Origin: Candolleomyces eurysporus
Taxonomy: Eukaryota > Basidiomycota > Agaricomycetes > Agaricales > Psathyrellaceae
NCBI GenBank assembly: GCA_027579435.1
Contig: JANBPK010000738.1
Coordinates: 1 to 64,000, forward strand
Length of the DNA: 64,000 nucleotides
Direction: 5' to 3'
Shown: positions 13,701 through 24,530 of the stretch, piece after piece
Layout of the letters: each line of letters begins with the position of its first letter
Position numbering within the stretch: position 1 is the stretch's first letter
The notes under the pieces: generated by a model
Databases searched by the model: none
Seen by the model: only the letters and a program-made list of their open reading frames with translations
What the model was told of the DNA's origin: nothing
Translations under genes and position numbers: made by a program

Positions 13701-14560
13701 TCAACGCAAGTGAACTTGGGGCCGAAGTCATTGAATGCAGATCTAAGACAGTAACAGTGAATAGATTGAACCCGCCGTAGTAAACAAAATACATACCCAA
13801 AAAGACCTCGAGTCTCCGCTGCGATGAAATGAACATTGTTTGCGCGAGTCCATTCGTTAATTTCCAATTGCTTCTTGTAGGAAACGCCGCAGAGGACCAC
13901 AACCTGAGTCATATTTAGTAAAGCATCATTCATTACAACAAGAGAAGGACCGCACCTGGAAGCCTTTGACAAGGTCGACAGAGATCCCCTCGCCAGCCTT
14001 GCCACCGAGATCTCGCACAGGAACGTATGCATTCAATTCCGCAAGCCTTGGGAGGGTTGCTGCAGCTCGAGGCTTTCCAACATCTTGTTGACGCAAGAAG
14101 AACTGCAAAGGAAGTCAGCCTGGAAACGCAGAATCCGCTGCAAAGGGAGGATACGGACTTGGGAGCTCAGGTCCTGAATGGTGACAGGCTCGGGATCGTA
14201 GATGGTCACCGATTTGACACCGGCAAGGACGATGTTTTTGGCTATACTAATCAGTAGAGGCTGGGACGCTGGGGCGAGATAGCAACGTACCAATTTCAAC
14301 GCCGAGTCCTTTCAAGCCGACGATAAGAACGTTGGATGCGGCCATGCGCTTCATAGCTGTGAAAACTCTCGATCACAATGTTCAAATGCTTCATATAATT
14401 TGGCATACCTTCATGGCCGAGCACATACCTGGGGGAAAAGGTGAGTGAGCGCNGGGGGGCTACAACAGCATTTGGCTTACAGTTGACGCGAGTAGAGGCC
14501 CTCATCGATGGCTTGCTCGTCGATGTCCATCTGGGCGGCGAGATTCGAAGATTCAGCCAT
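10726..14560 (-). CDS. UBA1: Ubiquitin-activating enzyme E1
   Basis: Activates ubiquitin with ATP as an adenylate and thioester, then passes it to E2 enzymes; cytosol and nucleus. Multi-exon, starting [19 protein letters not shown], then YSRQL spliced to [20 protein letters not shown], the inactive adenylation half. The active adenylation half has [14 protein letters not shown] and [17 protein letters not shown] (ATP and Mg binding). The catalytic cysteine is in [12 protein letters not shown] at about 12.28 kb. The ubiquitin-fold domain ends in [10 protein letters not shown]; an intron then joins a short last exon encoding VPFIVVRI and stop at 10726, so reading through the donor would give a false C-terminus. 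Length and domain order fit the family. The ambiguous bases at 12442 and 14453 both fall in introns. Confidence 0.96.
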
Positions 14561-15012
14561 TGTTGGTCGGGATTTATTCGTCGCGTGTCAGAGAGTAGAG
14601 AAGGAGGAGAAAGAAAGGTGGGGAGTGGAAACGCGGAGAGGACTGCTGTTATATTTGCTAATTGCTCGGTCTGACTGACTACGACCGCGATTGATTAGAT
14701 TCTTCCTGTGATCCTGAGAACTTAGTACCAATCTTGGCTCCCGATTCAGCAGGATCAGAGAAAGGTCTTTCTCGAAGCTTCTCCCTCTCTGGAAAAAAGG
14801 CTTACGGGCATTATTTTGCTCTTATGGCACACACGATGAAAATATTGTACATGACTGCGGAGTGCTGAGTACAAGCAGCAATTTTTAAAGCAAGAGAACA
14901 GAAGAAATGGATGAATAGTAACTGTTTGCTCAACCTAAATTTAGGCGCCGGGTGTGGCACTTTGCGAGGGTAGTAATATGCCCTATCGGTCCCTTTAAAG
15001 CAAGGATAATTT
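14561..15012. other. Intergenic: UBA1 promoter and cyclin-like 3' flank
   Basis: About 450 bases upstream of UBA1 and downstream of the next minus-strand gene. No open frame with recognisable content and no RNA gene are seen. Confidence 0.5.
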
Positions 15013-16365
15013 CTAAGTGTTATAAACAGCACCATTGTTGCCGCCAGAGGGCATTGACCCGTGGCAGGTCCATACCAAAACCCGGCGGAAGGAGGGAAGG
15101 CCTACGAACGAGGCCACCACGACGTTGGGAACCTTGCGAGGGTCCACACGGTTAGGAAAATAGTCATCCTCGTCGAAGGAGGCGCGAGGAAGCTTGGAGA
15201 GCAGTTCCTGTACAGCCGTCCGTGCCTCATAGTCGCTTCGCTCGTTGACCGCGTAAGGGTTGAAATAGCGGGAAGAATGGGCAAGGCAGCTCATATCAGA
15301 GAGCACCTTGAGCCAGTGAACCCATTGAAGCTCTCCCATCGGGATATACCCGAGCGCCTGGAGTATATTTGTCTCCAGAAAAATCATCGTGACGTCTTGC
15401 GAACGAGAGTGGAACCTAAAGATAAAAAGCTACCTCAGCATGGTAGCATTGGGAACTACAATCCGCTTACATTCGGGGTGGCTTGCTGAAATCCTGCCAG
15501 AACCAGATTGATGCGAGATGCAATGCAATCCCGGAGACGCGGGCGATCGCAAGCGCCAGATCTACAGGATCCAACTGTAAAGCCTTCTGCATGCGGGCAA
15601 ACTCTCCGTCTTGGAACAAGAGATCGATATAATGCAGAGCCAGGCAAATAATAGAATCAGACGCCTGGAGTGAGTCAAGATGGCCTTTAATCCACGGGCT
15701 AGCAAGAGCTTTGACAAGTTGGGATCTAGAGGATGTGAGTTGAACGTAGAATCCTTTACGACACGAGACACTCACAAGCAATACGATTCCACATTGTTGG
15801 GCTTCAGCATGCAAATGACGATGAAATTGGCAACCCAATCAAAAGCTGCACTGGATCTCATCGTCGGCCTCGTTGGTTGCAAGTATCCTCTATGTCCGGT
15901 AACATTGGTGAATCCGGAATAATATCCAGTCGCCAGGACTGGTTGGGGTTGCGCAATGGGAAGCTGCGTCGCGTGGTCGAAGTAGGGAGCAGAAGGGACC
16001 GCATTCGCATCGGGAGTGTTTTGGGCTTTCGAACCGGCTTGATCGCTCGTCTGCAACAACGCCGGGATTTGAAAAGACTCTAGAGGATGCTGATGGTGGA
16101 AGATATTCACGTCTGGTGTTTGAGAGACCACTCTACTTTTCTTGGCTGATACTGCGATACGACCTTCAAGATCTTCTTGGAAGACGCAGCCTTTTTGCTC
16201 AGAAGTTCCAAAGGCAGTCACCGGAGCGATAATGTTGATCTGCCACGCCTCGGGCGATTGGAAAGCTAGGGATTTGCGAAAGTAGTGGCTCGTTTTGGCT
16301 GGGACGTCATGGCGGAGTGTGCTGTCCGGAGTGGTGAGCAATGGGGTGCGAGCGTCTACGGACAT
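15013..16365 (-). CDS. Divergent cyclin-like domain protein
   Basis: Three exons. Exon 1 starts MSVDARTPLLTTPDS and is mostly disordered, ending in FDWVANFIVICMLKP. After an intron the protein reads SPWIKGHLDSLQASDSIICL and then ALHYIDLLF, which matches the first helices of Pcl/Pho80-type cyclin boxes (usually LxxTxxSxSVIxLxLHYIxRL). The helix that normally reads LMLANKFLDD is changed to IALHLASIWFWQDFS. A further intron in phase joins RM to FHSRSQDVTMIFLE, then ALGYIPMGELQWVHWLKVL, matching the box's second half. The order of blocks supports a cyclin fold, but the kinase-facing helix is degenerate, so it may not bind a kinase in the usual way. It lies on the far side of UBA1 from a better-conserved cyclin gene; the pairing may be chance. 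Confidence 0.65.
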
Positions 16366-16443
16366 TCTTTGCGAGAGCTGGAAGGGGATAGAGCGATAGT
16401 TGTTTAGTATTGAGCGGTAGCGCCGAGCTAGTTTGACAATCTG

Positions 16444-16724
16444 TCAGTGCCTGATCAAGTGGAACCAAGCGTCTTGGGTGAACACACCACTGTTTGAAGG
16501 AAGACAGGGACAGGTTGGCAATGGTAGGGGATCTACCAACGCAAGAGCAGGAAGTGCCTTTAAACGTTTCAAGTAGAGGACGAGAGACACGAGAACGTGG
16601 CTGATAAGAGCGTCCTGTCCCTGCACCAACAGAAGTTCAATGGTCATCGATCAATTCCCATCACACTCAACCACCTATTTCTCAAACATCGCAAAACATA
16701 CCTAGCCACCAGGCTTACCTCCAT
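16444..16724 (-). CDS. Possible small two-exon gene, unknown function
   Basis: A 60-residue protein can be built from a two-codon first exon (ATG GAG, 16724-16719), a good GTAAGC donor, and exon 2 at 16620-16444 with a clean CAG acceptor. The reading frame is exact across the splice (61 codons). The product contains a hydrophobic segment, ISHVLVSLVLYLKRL, then a Pro/Leu-rich part and ends FHLIRH. I do not recognise it. Such a short first exon is weak evidence, and the frame in exon 2 is open only upstream through the proposed intron. It could equally be the 5' leader of the neighbouring cyclin-like gene. Confidence 0.25.
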
Positions 16725-16916
16725 GACGTGAAGATTCGACTCGTTCTCGCTTACTTATTATCTCCCAATGAATGGATGAGCAATTCGCAAGAGGGTACGT
16801 ACAACATTTCGTGATCCACACAATGGTGGACTGGTCCATGCTCAGCAGGGCAATTCATACAATAATCGGCGCATTGTCTCGTCCAAGTAACATGGGGTAT
16901 GCCCCAATAATGAAAA

Positions 16917-19401
16917 TTATTTTCTATAGAACTGCCGGAGATGTGTTAGCACCAAGAGCAACACAACAAAGACAAAGCCAATAACTCACGTTCCGCCGGA
17001 AGTTGAACCAAAGGGACAAGCATCCACGATCAAAACTGCTTCGGAATCCCCTGTAATGGATGTAAGTCCAGAAGATCGCGCAGACAGTAGAGGGGACCTG
17101 CCTTTTGTGAGAGTACTCCCAGTCTCTGTTGACAATCCTGAAGGCAATATCCTCATAGGGGGGCCCAGCACTGAACTGCAAGATGACCGTCTCATCATTT
17201 CCTGGCTCTTTGACAATCTTATAGGTAGGGGCCTTCGATTTGTCAATGAGATCTGGATAGAAGATGTTGAACTACGTGTTGTTAAGTTCCCCAGCCAACA
17301 AGGAGGACCTGATGGACAACATACCTTGTATCCCTGCACAACCTTTGGCGGAGGGTTATCGGTGCTAGAGTAAAACGGTTAGTCCCCTCCAATACTTCAC
17401 CAGCAAATCAACTTACTCATAATGCGTTTGGTTGTACTTGTTCCATTCGTAACCAGTGTGGACTCGGTTGAAATACCTTGGCTTTCTGGGCCTGTATTTG
17501 TCCTCCCAGTTGTAGGACGTTGGATTCGGTAAGTCTTCTTCAAGGTTGAACAACTCTTCCTCTTCGTCCAACTCCTTCTCAGCTTCCGCCCTGTACATCG
17601 CTTCCGATGCAAGGTCTGCATTGCTCACGGCCATGAGCTCAGGTTTCTCTTCCTCGGCCTCTTCGCGAGGAGCCTTAGGAACGAACCGAGAACCAGCAAC
17701 GGATCTTCGTTGCTCCAACTTGTACCGAGTGAGTCAGACTCGCCATCTCGGTAGAAAATGAAATGACATACGAGCTTACGTCTGTCCTCTGCCGCAGAGA
17801 CAATTAGGATCTGTCGCTCTTCTAGCGGAAGCTTGGTAATGTTTATGGGACGTGGGCTCATTGAGCGGTCGTAAGGTTCGAGATCTTCTGGTGAAACGGT
17901 CTCTTCGACCTGCATGGATTCCACTGGCATGTCTGCAGTGCCCTTGGAGGCATTTCGCGCGACACCAGCAAGCAGCTCTTCCTGAGCCTGCAAAGCCTCG
18001 TCGCGCTGTCGCTTGCGAAGCTGCTCCAACCTGTTCCGCACTACAACTTCATGAAGAACTCTCAGTTTCGCCTATGGACAAGGTGTCAACTGAGTCCCGA
18101 AAGATGGATAACCTCGACATACCTTGGCTTTCCAAACGAGCAGTTTCTTCAGCAGGGATTCCCAATAATCGGTATCTATCGGTTCTCCGCTGCCCAACTT
18201 TTCCTGTACTCGTCGCTGAAGAGACACCAGCTCATCGTACGACTTTCCATTCAGCAATCTTGAGATGTCCTCCTCAACTGCAGCGGCCGCTTGAAGACCC
18301 ATTCGCTCTCCTTCCTTGATTCTATCGAGGTGGTCCTTGCACACCACCATCATATTCTACGACGGCATCAGTAGACGACAAACCTGAAAGCAAAACCGGA
18401 GACCTACTGTCCAGAAGTCCAGATTAGTATCGGCAGTCTCCAAAGCGAGATAGTGCTCAATGTCGTCGTGGAGCTCCAACACTTGTTCCTTGCTAAGATT
18501 CTACAAGCAGGTGTCAAGAAAATCCTCAAACACAGAAGCACCCAAAAACTCACATCGAATATCTTGTATGGTTCGTCAAGGTCAATCTCCAAGCCCGCAT
18601 CTTCTTCTTCATCCTGCCCTTCTTCGGATTCTTTGGGAGGGTTGACGTACTTCAAGTTCAAGGCCAGGAAATCGATAGCTTTAGCTCGCTTTTCCTTGAT
18701 TCGAATGGCTGCCCTGCGCCGTTCTTGCTCGAGTTGGAAGTCGCCATCCTTCTCCAACCATTCAGACATTTGGGCTGATTCCTGCAACCTCTGCATCCTG
18801 AGCTCCTCCTCTTCACGCAACTTCATCTCCACTTCCCGCTCCTTCCGCCTACGATTTAAGCGCTCGAGCTCCTCCTTGGCCTCCTGCCGACGAATGGCAT
18901 CCCTTCGTTGAGCTTCAGAGAGTGAGAGGCCCTGGTTCCTCTCTTTTTCAGCCTTCTTCTGCCAGTGGAATTGCTGGCCAAGGTTGACATCGTGGAAGGG
19001 GTTGTCGGTGGCGCTGTAGACGCTAAGTTCTGCGACTTGTCGTTTCTCCTCCTCCTCCCTCAACCTCTTCTTCTCAGCCTTTCTCTCCCTTCTTTCTTCA
19101 GAGGTTTCTCTTTTTCTCCTATGAACCGCGTATGAGTATCTGTGATGGTTTTACAGTGCGGAGAGATGTATATTTACTTTTTATCCTTTCTTTCTCGACT
19201 TCTGCTCCGTTCTCTATCCTTTCCTTTCCGTTCTTTGTCCTTATGACGATCCCCGTCCCGGCTTCTACTGCGTCTCCGCCTTTTCCGGTCGTAGTCGTCG
19301 TCGCGACCTTCATCTCTGTAGCTCTTGGATCCAGAATCCCGACGTTCGTCATCATCGTATTTCCTTCTAGAGGGTGAGCGGGAGCGAGAACGTCGACCCA
19401 T
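16917..19401 (-). CDS. Cactin, splicing-associated protein
   Basis: Conserved nuclear protein that associates with the spliceosome (Cay1 in fission yeast). It starts MGRRSRSRSPSRRK, an RS-rich, highly charged leader. The cactin mid-domain then begins with ATDNPFHDVNLGQQFHWQKK and contains MSEWLEKDGDFQLEQERRRA. The C-terminal cactin domain is clear: NPTSYNWEDKYRPRKPRYFN, RVHTGYEWNKYNQTHY, PPPKVVQGYKFNIFYPDL and RIVNRDWEYSH joined across an intron to GFRSSFDRG. The last intron splits the final codons: FNFRRN joins FYRK and stop at 16917. About six introns are present. It is divergent from the ClpX gene with about 214 bases between the two ATGs, so the two probably share a promoter region. Confidence 0.93.
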
Positions 19402-19615
19402 GAGAGTCAAATACCAGAGGAAGATTTAAGAGATAAACAACTGTCCGAAGCAATGAGTAGACGGAAGGGATGAAAACTAGGATTGCTGGGAGTCAGCCTT
19501 GTGCTTTGTACGTGCTTGGAAGTTGGCCCGTGATCTGACAGGGTGATGTTCTCGGGTAAGGGACAACCCAGGTTCACCCGTATTCCTCAACATCCCTATA
19601 TTTAACGACCTTTTC

Positions 19616-22008
19616 ATGATATCCCAAAAATACAGAACGACCGCAGCGATACTCAGACTTCCGCTCCGACGAATATCTCGGCGCAGTGTACATATCAAGC
19701 CATTGGAAAATGACGAGCCGCCAATACGAGATGAAGTCCTTCCTTCACTGAGTCTGGCTACACCTCGAGATGTACGTTTCCCCTGGGGCTCCCTGAATCT
19801 CGCGACCTTACAGGATCGCGCACGCAGCTCGTCCAATACCTCAACCAATTCATCGTAGGCCAAGAAACAGCGAAGAAGGTTCTCTCCGTGGCGTACGAAT
19901 TCCTCCGTATTCCAATACCTCATCCCTTACAAACAAATTACTCTATCACAGTGTATACAACCACTATAACCGAGTCCGAGCAAATATAGCGCTTTCCGAA
20001 CTCAACACCCCAAGAACCGAGCCAGAAGACGAACATGCTCCTGACCGTGCGCCTCCCAAAAACACTCACCTCCCTAAATCACCCCGACAGACTCATGGTG
20101 CTGCTACAGACCATAGCGGCGTCTCACCAGCCAAAGTGACTCCACTACGCAAGCCAAAGACTCGACCCTTGTCCCTTACCTCCCGACAAGATATGCCATT
20201 GTTCGAGAAGAGTAATGTTCTGGTGATGTAAGTCATATGTTTCCTTCTCGATATCATCCCACTTTCCCCTGAGTCAGCGACTAGTGGACCCACAGGATCA
20301 GGTTCGTTCGATATCGTTCGGAAGGTGTAGAGGATGCTGAGCACGTAAATAAAGGGAAAACACTCCTCGCAAAAACATTGGCCAAGGTCTTGAACGTTCC
20401 GTTCTCCGTCAGTGATGCAACTGCCTTCACTCAAGTGCGTGCTTTAGCTTCCACCGGAAACCATTATGATGTAACTCACGAGCATCTGCTTTTTAGGCCG
20501 GATGTGAGTTCCATTGTTGATCTCTTTCAGGTGGACGCATACTCATCGTGGGGGCAGACGTTGGGGAGGATGTGGAAATGGCGATTCAGCGGCTGGTACG
20601 CCCCTTTCCATCCATGTTAACGTTTTCCGGCGTTCAACTTTGTCGCAGCTTCAAGCAGCAAACTATGATCCCGTACGAGCAAGGTCCTCCGCCCAGTTGT
20701 TGATGCCGAACAGCGAAATAACCTGTTTATCTATAGCATGGGGATCGTATACATCGACGAGGTCGACAAAATCGCCAGAAGGACCAGCTCCGGATCAGAG
20801 GGCTCCCGTGACGTAGGCGGCGAAGGTGTACAACAAGCTCTGCTCCGAATGCTCGAAGGTTCTGTTGTCACCGTACAAGCTAAAGGCGTCGTCCACGCAG
20901 AGCTACCACCGCCCACCGGTGAAGGTAGAACTCCTAGTCAACGGGCGCCACAACTTGCCGGTGGGTTTCGTTTGGACAGTCACACGTAACACTTCACGCT
21001 AAACCTGGTGTAGGCAAGACAGAGACCTACCACATTGACACGACGAACGTCCTCTTCATTCTGAGCGGTGCGTTCGTCGGGCTGGAAAATGTTATCAAGC
21101 AGCGAGTAGCGAAGGGGGTAAGAGCGAAGGCTCTAGTATCACAGGGAGTCACTACTCATCCGCCGTTCATTATTATCTAGTCCATCGGGTTCACCGCGAC
21201 GCTCTCCGGTAGCAACCCAACACCATTCTTCACAACAAACCGGAAGAAAGACTCAAACAATTTATTGGAATTGGTAGAAACTCCAGGTACGTAGAATCAA
21301 TTAATCCTCCTCCTTCCTCGTTCAACCGGCATTCTAACTGGACGTGCTACAGACTTGGTGAAATACGGGTAGGCACAATCCAAGCCCAAACCCTCCTCTT
21401 TACTAACAAGTTCACCTTCGCAACAAGACTCATCCCAGAATTCATCGGCCGTCTTCCCTCGATAACTACACTCTCCCCGTTGACGATACCCGATCTCCGT
21501 CGGATTCTTACGGAAGTCAAGGGATCCTTGATGTCGCAGTACCAAGCTCTCTTTGGTTATTCCAATGTTGAAATTCGGTTCACGAGTGCTGCGCTGGACG
21601 CGATTTGCACCAAGGCTCTGGAGCGAGGTGGAGGAGCGCGTGGACTCAGAGGGATCATGGTAAGACTCCAATCCAAGTCATTTTGTCGTCATTCACTGAC
21701 TCATGAACTTGCAGGAATCATTGCTGTTGGAGCCTATGTATGAAGTGCCGTGAGTCTCCCATTTCCGTATGGCGGTTAGCTCAGGAACTGATTCGTTGCG
21801 CTTTGCATTTCTAGAGGCTCTGTGAGTTTTTTTTTTTTGCCCGATCCCCTCCAGTTTGACTGACTCTTTTTAGAAAATCCGCCATGTTTTGATCACAGAA
21901 GACGTCGTGAAAGGTACCGCACCCCCAGGATATTGGACGGAAGGTAATGGCGTTGCGTTCTGGGAGGCATGGGCAAACGCAGAGCACAAGTACAAGGGCT
22001 TGCGGTGA
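19616..22008 (+). CDS. CLPX: Mitochondrial ClpX AAA+ unfoldase
   Basis: ATP-driven unfoldase of the mitochondrial matrix. It begins with a basic, Ser/Arg-rich likely presequence ([19 protein letters not shown]), then [20 protein letters not shown]. The zinc-binding domain of bacterial ClpX is absent, as usual for mitochondrial forms. The AAA+ core has Walker A ([17 protein letters not shown]), pore-1 loop ([17 protein letters not shown]), Walker B ([15 protein letters not shown]), then [47 protein letters not shown] (sensor/arginine-finger region) and [11 protein letters not shown]. Correct reading needs four micro-exons: 20285-20301 (17 nt, Walker A), 20497-20503 (7 nt, pore loop), 21353-21368 (16 nt) and 21815-21821 (7 nt). 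All keep phase. The protein ends AEHKYKGLR at 22008. Confidence 0.93.
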
Positions 22009-22248
22009 ACCTTTGTTGTTTTTTCCTGTTCGATCTATGTTGTACTTCAAGAATATGATGTGTAGCATAATTGTTCAAGTAGCATGTACCCAATAGACGG
22101 TGATGGCACCTAGTATCATTGACCTTATCAGCGATGGGATGGAAATAAAAAAACAGGTAGAAATTGAATGGAAGTTGACAGTCAGGTAATAGTCTGGCGA
22201 ATGACCCAGCAGGGCAACCCAAGAAGTAGAGGTATAGTAATATAGTCT

Positions 22249-23148
22249 TTAATCCTTCTTCTCTTCCTCTTTCTTCTCGGCCTCTTCTTTCTTCTCTTCC
22301 TCTTCCTTCTTCTCGTCGGAGTCGGACTCATCTTTCTCAGGGGCATCAACAGGTACAGTGGTACCCGACAACTCGGCGTTGGCCTTCTGGGCGTCCTCAA
22401 AGGCAGTCTTGAACTGGGCGGCATCTGGACGCAGGAGTGTGTCAATATCTGACTCATTTGACGCAATCTGATAACCACTTACTGTCAGAGTTGGCAAACC
22501 GGATGGCGAGAGTCTCTGATGTTGGCGGGTTCTCGGCATAGTCAGCAGCTACCTTCCACACCCAGCTTCGATCCGACCCAATGTTGGGTTGCAAGCGCAT
22601 ATCAACGGTGACTGCAGTGAAAGAAACGTATTAGACCCGTCAAGCACGACAATAAAGAGGGTTGGTTTTCCAGCGTACTGAGGTGATTGGCGCAGACTTT
22701 GAGGGTCTTATCCCGTCGCATGACAAGGCGAACCTTTTTGCTCTCCTTGTGCTTGAGGAGACGGACATCGCCGGTTCCTCGTTCCTTCCACTCCGTAGAA
22801 GCACTGTCGAAGCGGAAAAGCTTGGCCCTCCTGCAGGGGAGCAGAGAGCACTGATTTAGATCGCGATCGCGTAGATAAAGGGCGGGACGCACATTTTGAA
22901 GATGACATCCTCGTCCTCCTCATGGGTTTTCGCGTCGACCTGCTCTGTGAGCTTGATGACGGGCTCGAAGTGGACGTCAACCTCCTCTTCCTGTTAAAAG
23001 AGCGAGAATTAGCGGGGCGCTGGCCATCGATGGAACTCGGGTGGCCACCGGCGACGATGCAGACGATGGCCAGGGAGAGCGAGGAAAATCTGAAATGAAG
23101 AAAATGAGGGCTTACACGAGGAGCGAGAGCGTCTGTGTTTTCGGACAT
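22249..23148 (-). CDS. YRB1: Ran-binding protein 1
   Basis: Binds Ran-GTP and speeds RanGAP-stimulated hydrolysis during nuclear transport; mainly cytosolic. Exon 1 is short ([11 protein letters not shown]). Later exons carry the Ran-binding domain: [19 protein letters not shown], then [43 protein letters not shown] followed by [17 protein letters not shown]. The domain ends near [16 protein letters not shown]. The tail is an acidic and lysine-rich low-complexity run of EEKKEE repeats, as in other RanBP1 proteins. Four or five short introns. Convergent with ClpX (240 bases apart) and divergent from EMP24 (160 bases). Confidence 0.93.
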
Positions 23149-23308
23149 TTGGGATCGAAGATGGAGAGTTTGGTTGAAAGGGAGTGGAAAGGAAATCAAT
23201 TTCTGCCTCCCTATCACTCCTTTCGGCCCCCGGCACGTGCTACCAAATCGAATCGTGGCCAGCAGCCGTTTCCAGCGCCAAAGTCCTTTTCCTCCTCCCT
23301 CCTCCAAA

Positions 23309-24178
23309 ATGGCCTCTATTCTATCTCTTTTAATTCATGGCCTCGCTCTCCTGGCACTCTTGCCGGCCCTGGTGTCCGCCCACATGATAGAGGTCCCAGC
23401 AGGGAAGAAGGAGTGCTTCTTCGAGGATCTCCACGTTCACGACAAAGTGCGCCTCCTCTGACCTCACACCCCTCCGAAATGGCTCACAGATCCCCAGATG
23501 ACCGTCACGTACCAAGTCGGAGAGGGAGGACAGCTAGACATCGACTTTTGGGTGCGCCCAGCTCCACATACCATACTCACTACCCCAGTCTGACCATCCT
23601 CCAGTTGACCGACCCTCAGGCCAAAGTCATCAGCAAACAGATACGACAGTCCACCGGTACGGTCGCTGTCACTGCGGAGACGGATGGGAGATACGAATAC
23701 TGTTTCTCGAACCTCATGAGCGCAATTGCCGACAAGATGGTCAGGTATGCTACGCATCGTGTTCCCGGCCAACTCGAGGAGCACCGCTGATGATGACGCG
23801 ACAGCTTCAACGTCCACGGCGTGATTTATGTTTCCGGAGACGGTGCGCTGCTCTTCCGTCCTTCGCATGTGCAACTCTCTAATCCTTTCAACAGACGTTG
23901 TTGCCCCCGTTGAGCGAGAAATTCGAGCCTTGGCAGCCGGTCTGACATCAGTAAAGGATGAACAAGAATACATGGTCGTTCGGGAACGTACACATCGCAA
24001 CACTGCCGAATCAACAAACTCTCGAGTGAAATGGTGGTCCATTCTGCAGGCAATTGTCCTATTCTCAGTCGTCGCATGGCAGATTTACTATCTTAAGGTG
24101 AGTCGCCAGTCCGTTTGTTTTCCACCAGGCCTAACGGTTCCCTTCCAGTCTTTCTTCGAGGTTAAGCGTGTAATATAG
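23309..24178 (+). CDS. EMP24: p24-family COPII cargo receptor Emp24
   Basis: Type I membrane protein of ER-Golgi vesicles. The N-terminal signal peptide is MASILSLLIHGLALLALLP up to VSA. The GOLD domain follows: KKECFFEDLHVHD, MTVTYQVGEGGQLDIDFW, then SFNVHGVIYV. Its two conserved cysteines are in ECFFEDL and YEYCFSN. A coiled-coil stalk (VKDEQEYMVVRERTHRNTAE) leads into the transmembrane helix WWSILQAIVLFSVVAWQIYYL. The cytosolic tail is spliced from a last short exon and ends SFFEVKRVI, keeping the FF sorting signal for COPII. Five or six short introns. The ending FFEV points to the p24-beta (Emp24) branch. Confidence 0.92.
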
Positions 24179-24530
24179 ACGTTGTACCGTGTTTTCAACA
24201 TCGACGCTTTGCTTTTCCCTCAAACCTTTGTCTCCACTGCGAACATAAACACTTTGGGTATAGGTGTGTCAATAACGGGACTAGGAAACCAATACACGAT
24301 GAGGGTTCCAAAGGGTATAACATAAACAACAGATTACAGAGCGACGTGTGCGACTAAAACGAAATAGACCAGGATAGCGAATAATAGGGTGAGTGAGGGA
24401 TTGCATACTTCAATAGCCTTTAAATAACGGCGAGGCATACTACAAAGCGAATGGAATGCGAATCTACTGATACAATGTACTAGACCTAGTTGGCCAAAAA
24501 AAAAAAAANAACAGGAAACTAAATCTAAAT
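24179..24530. other. Intergenic between convergent EMP24 and kinesin-8
   Basis: About 350 AT-richer bases holding the 3' ends of two convergent genes. A poly-A run with an ambiguous base (24509) lies near 24497-24512. Nothing else is seen. Confidence 0.5.
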
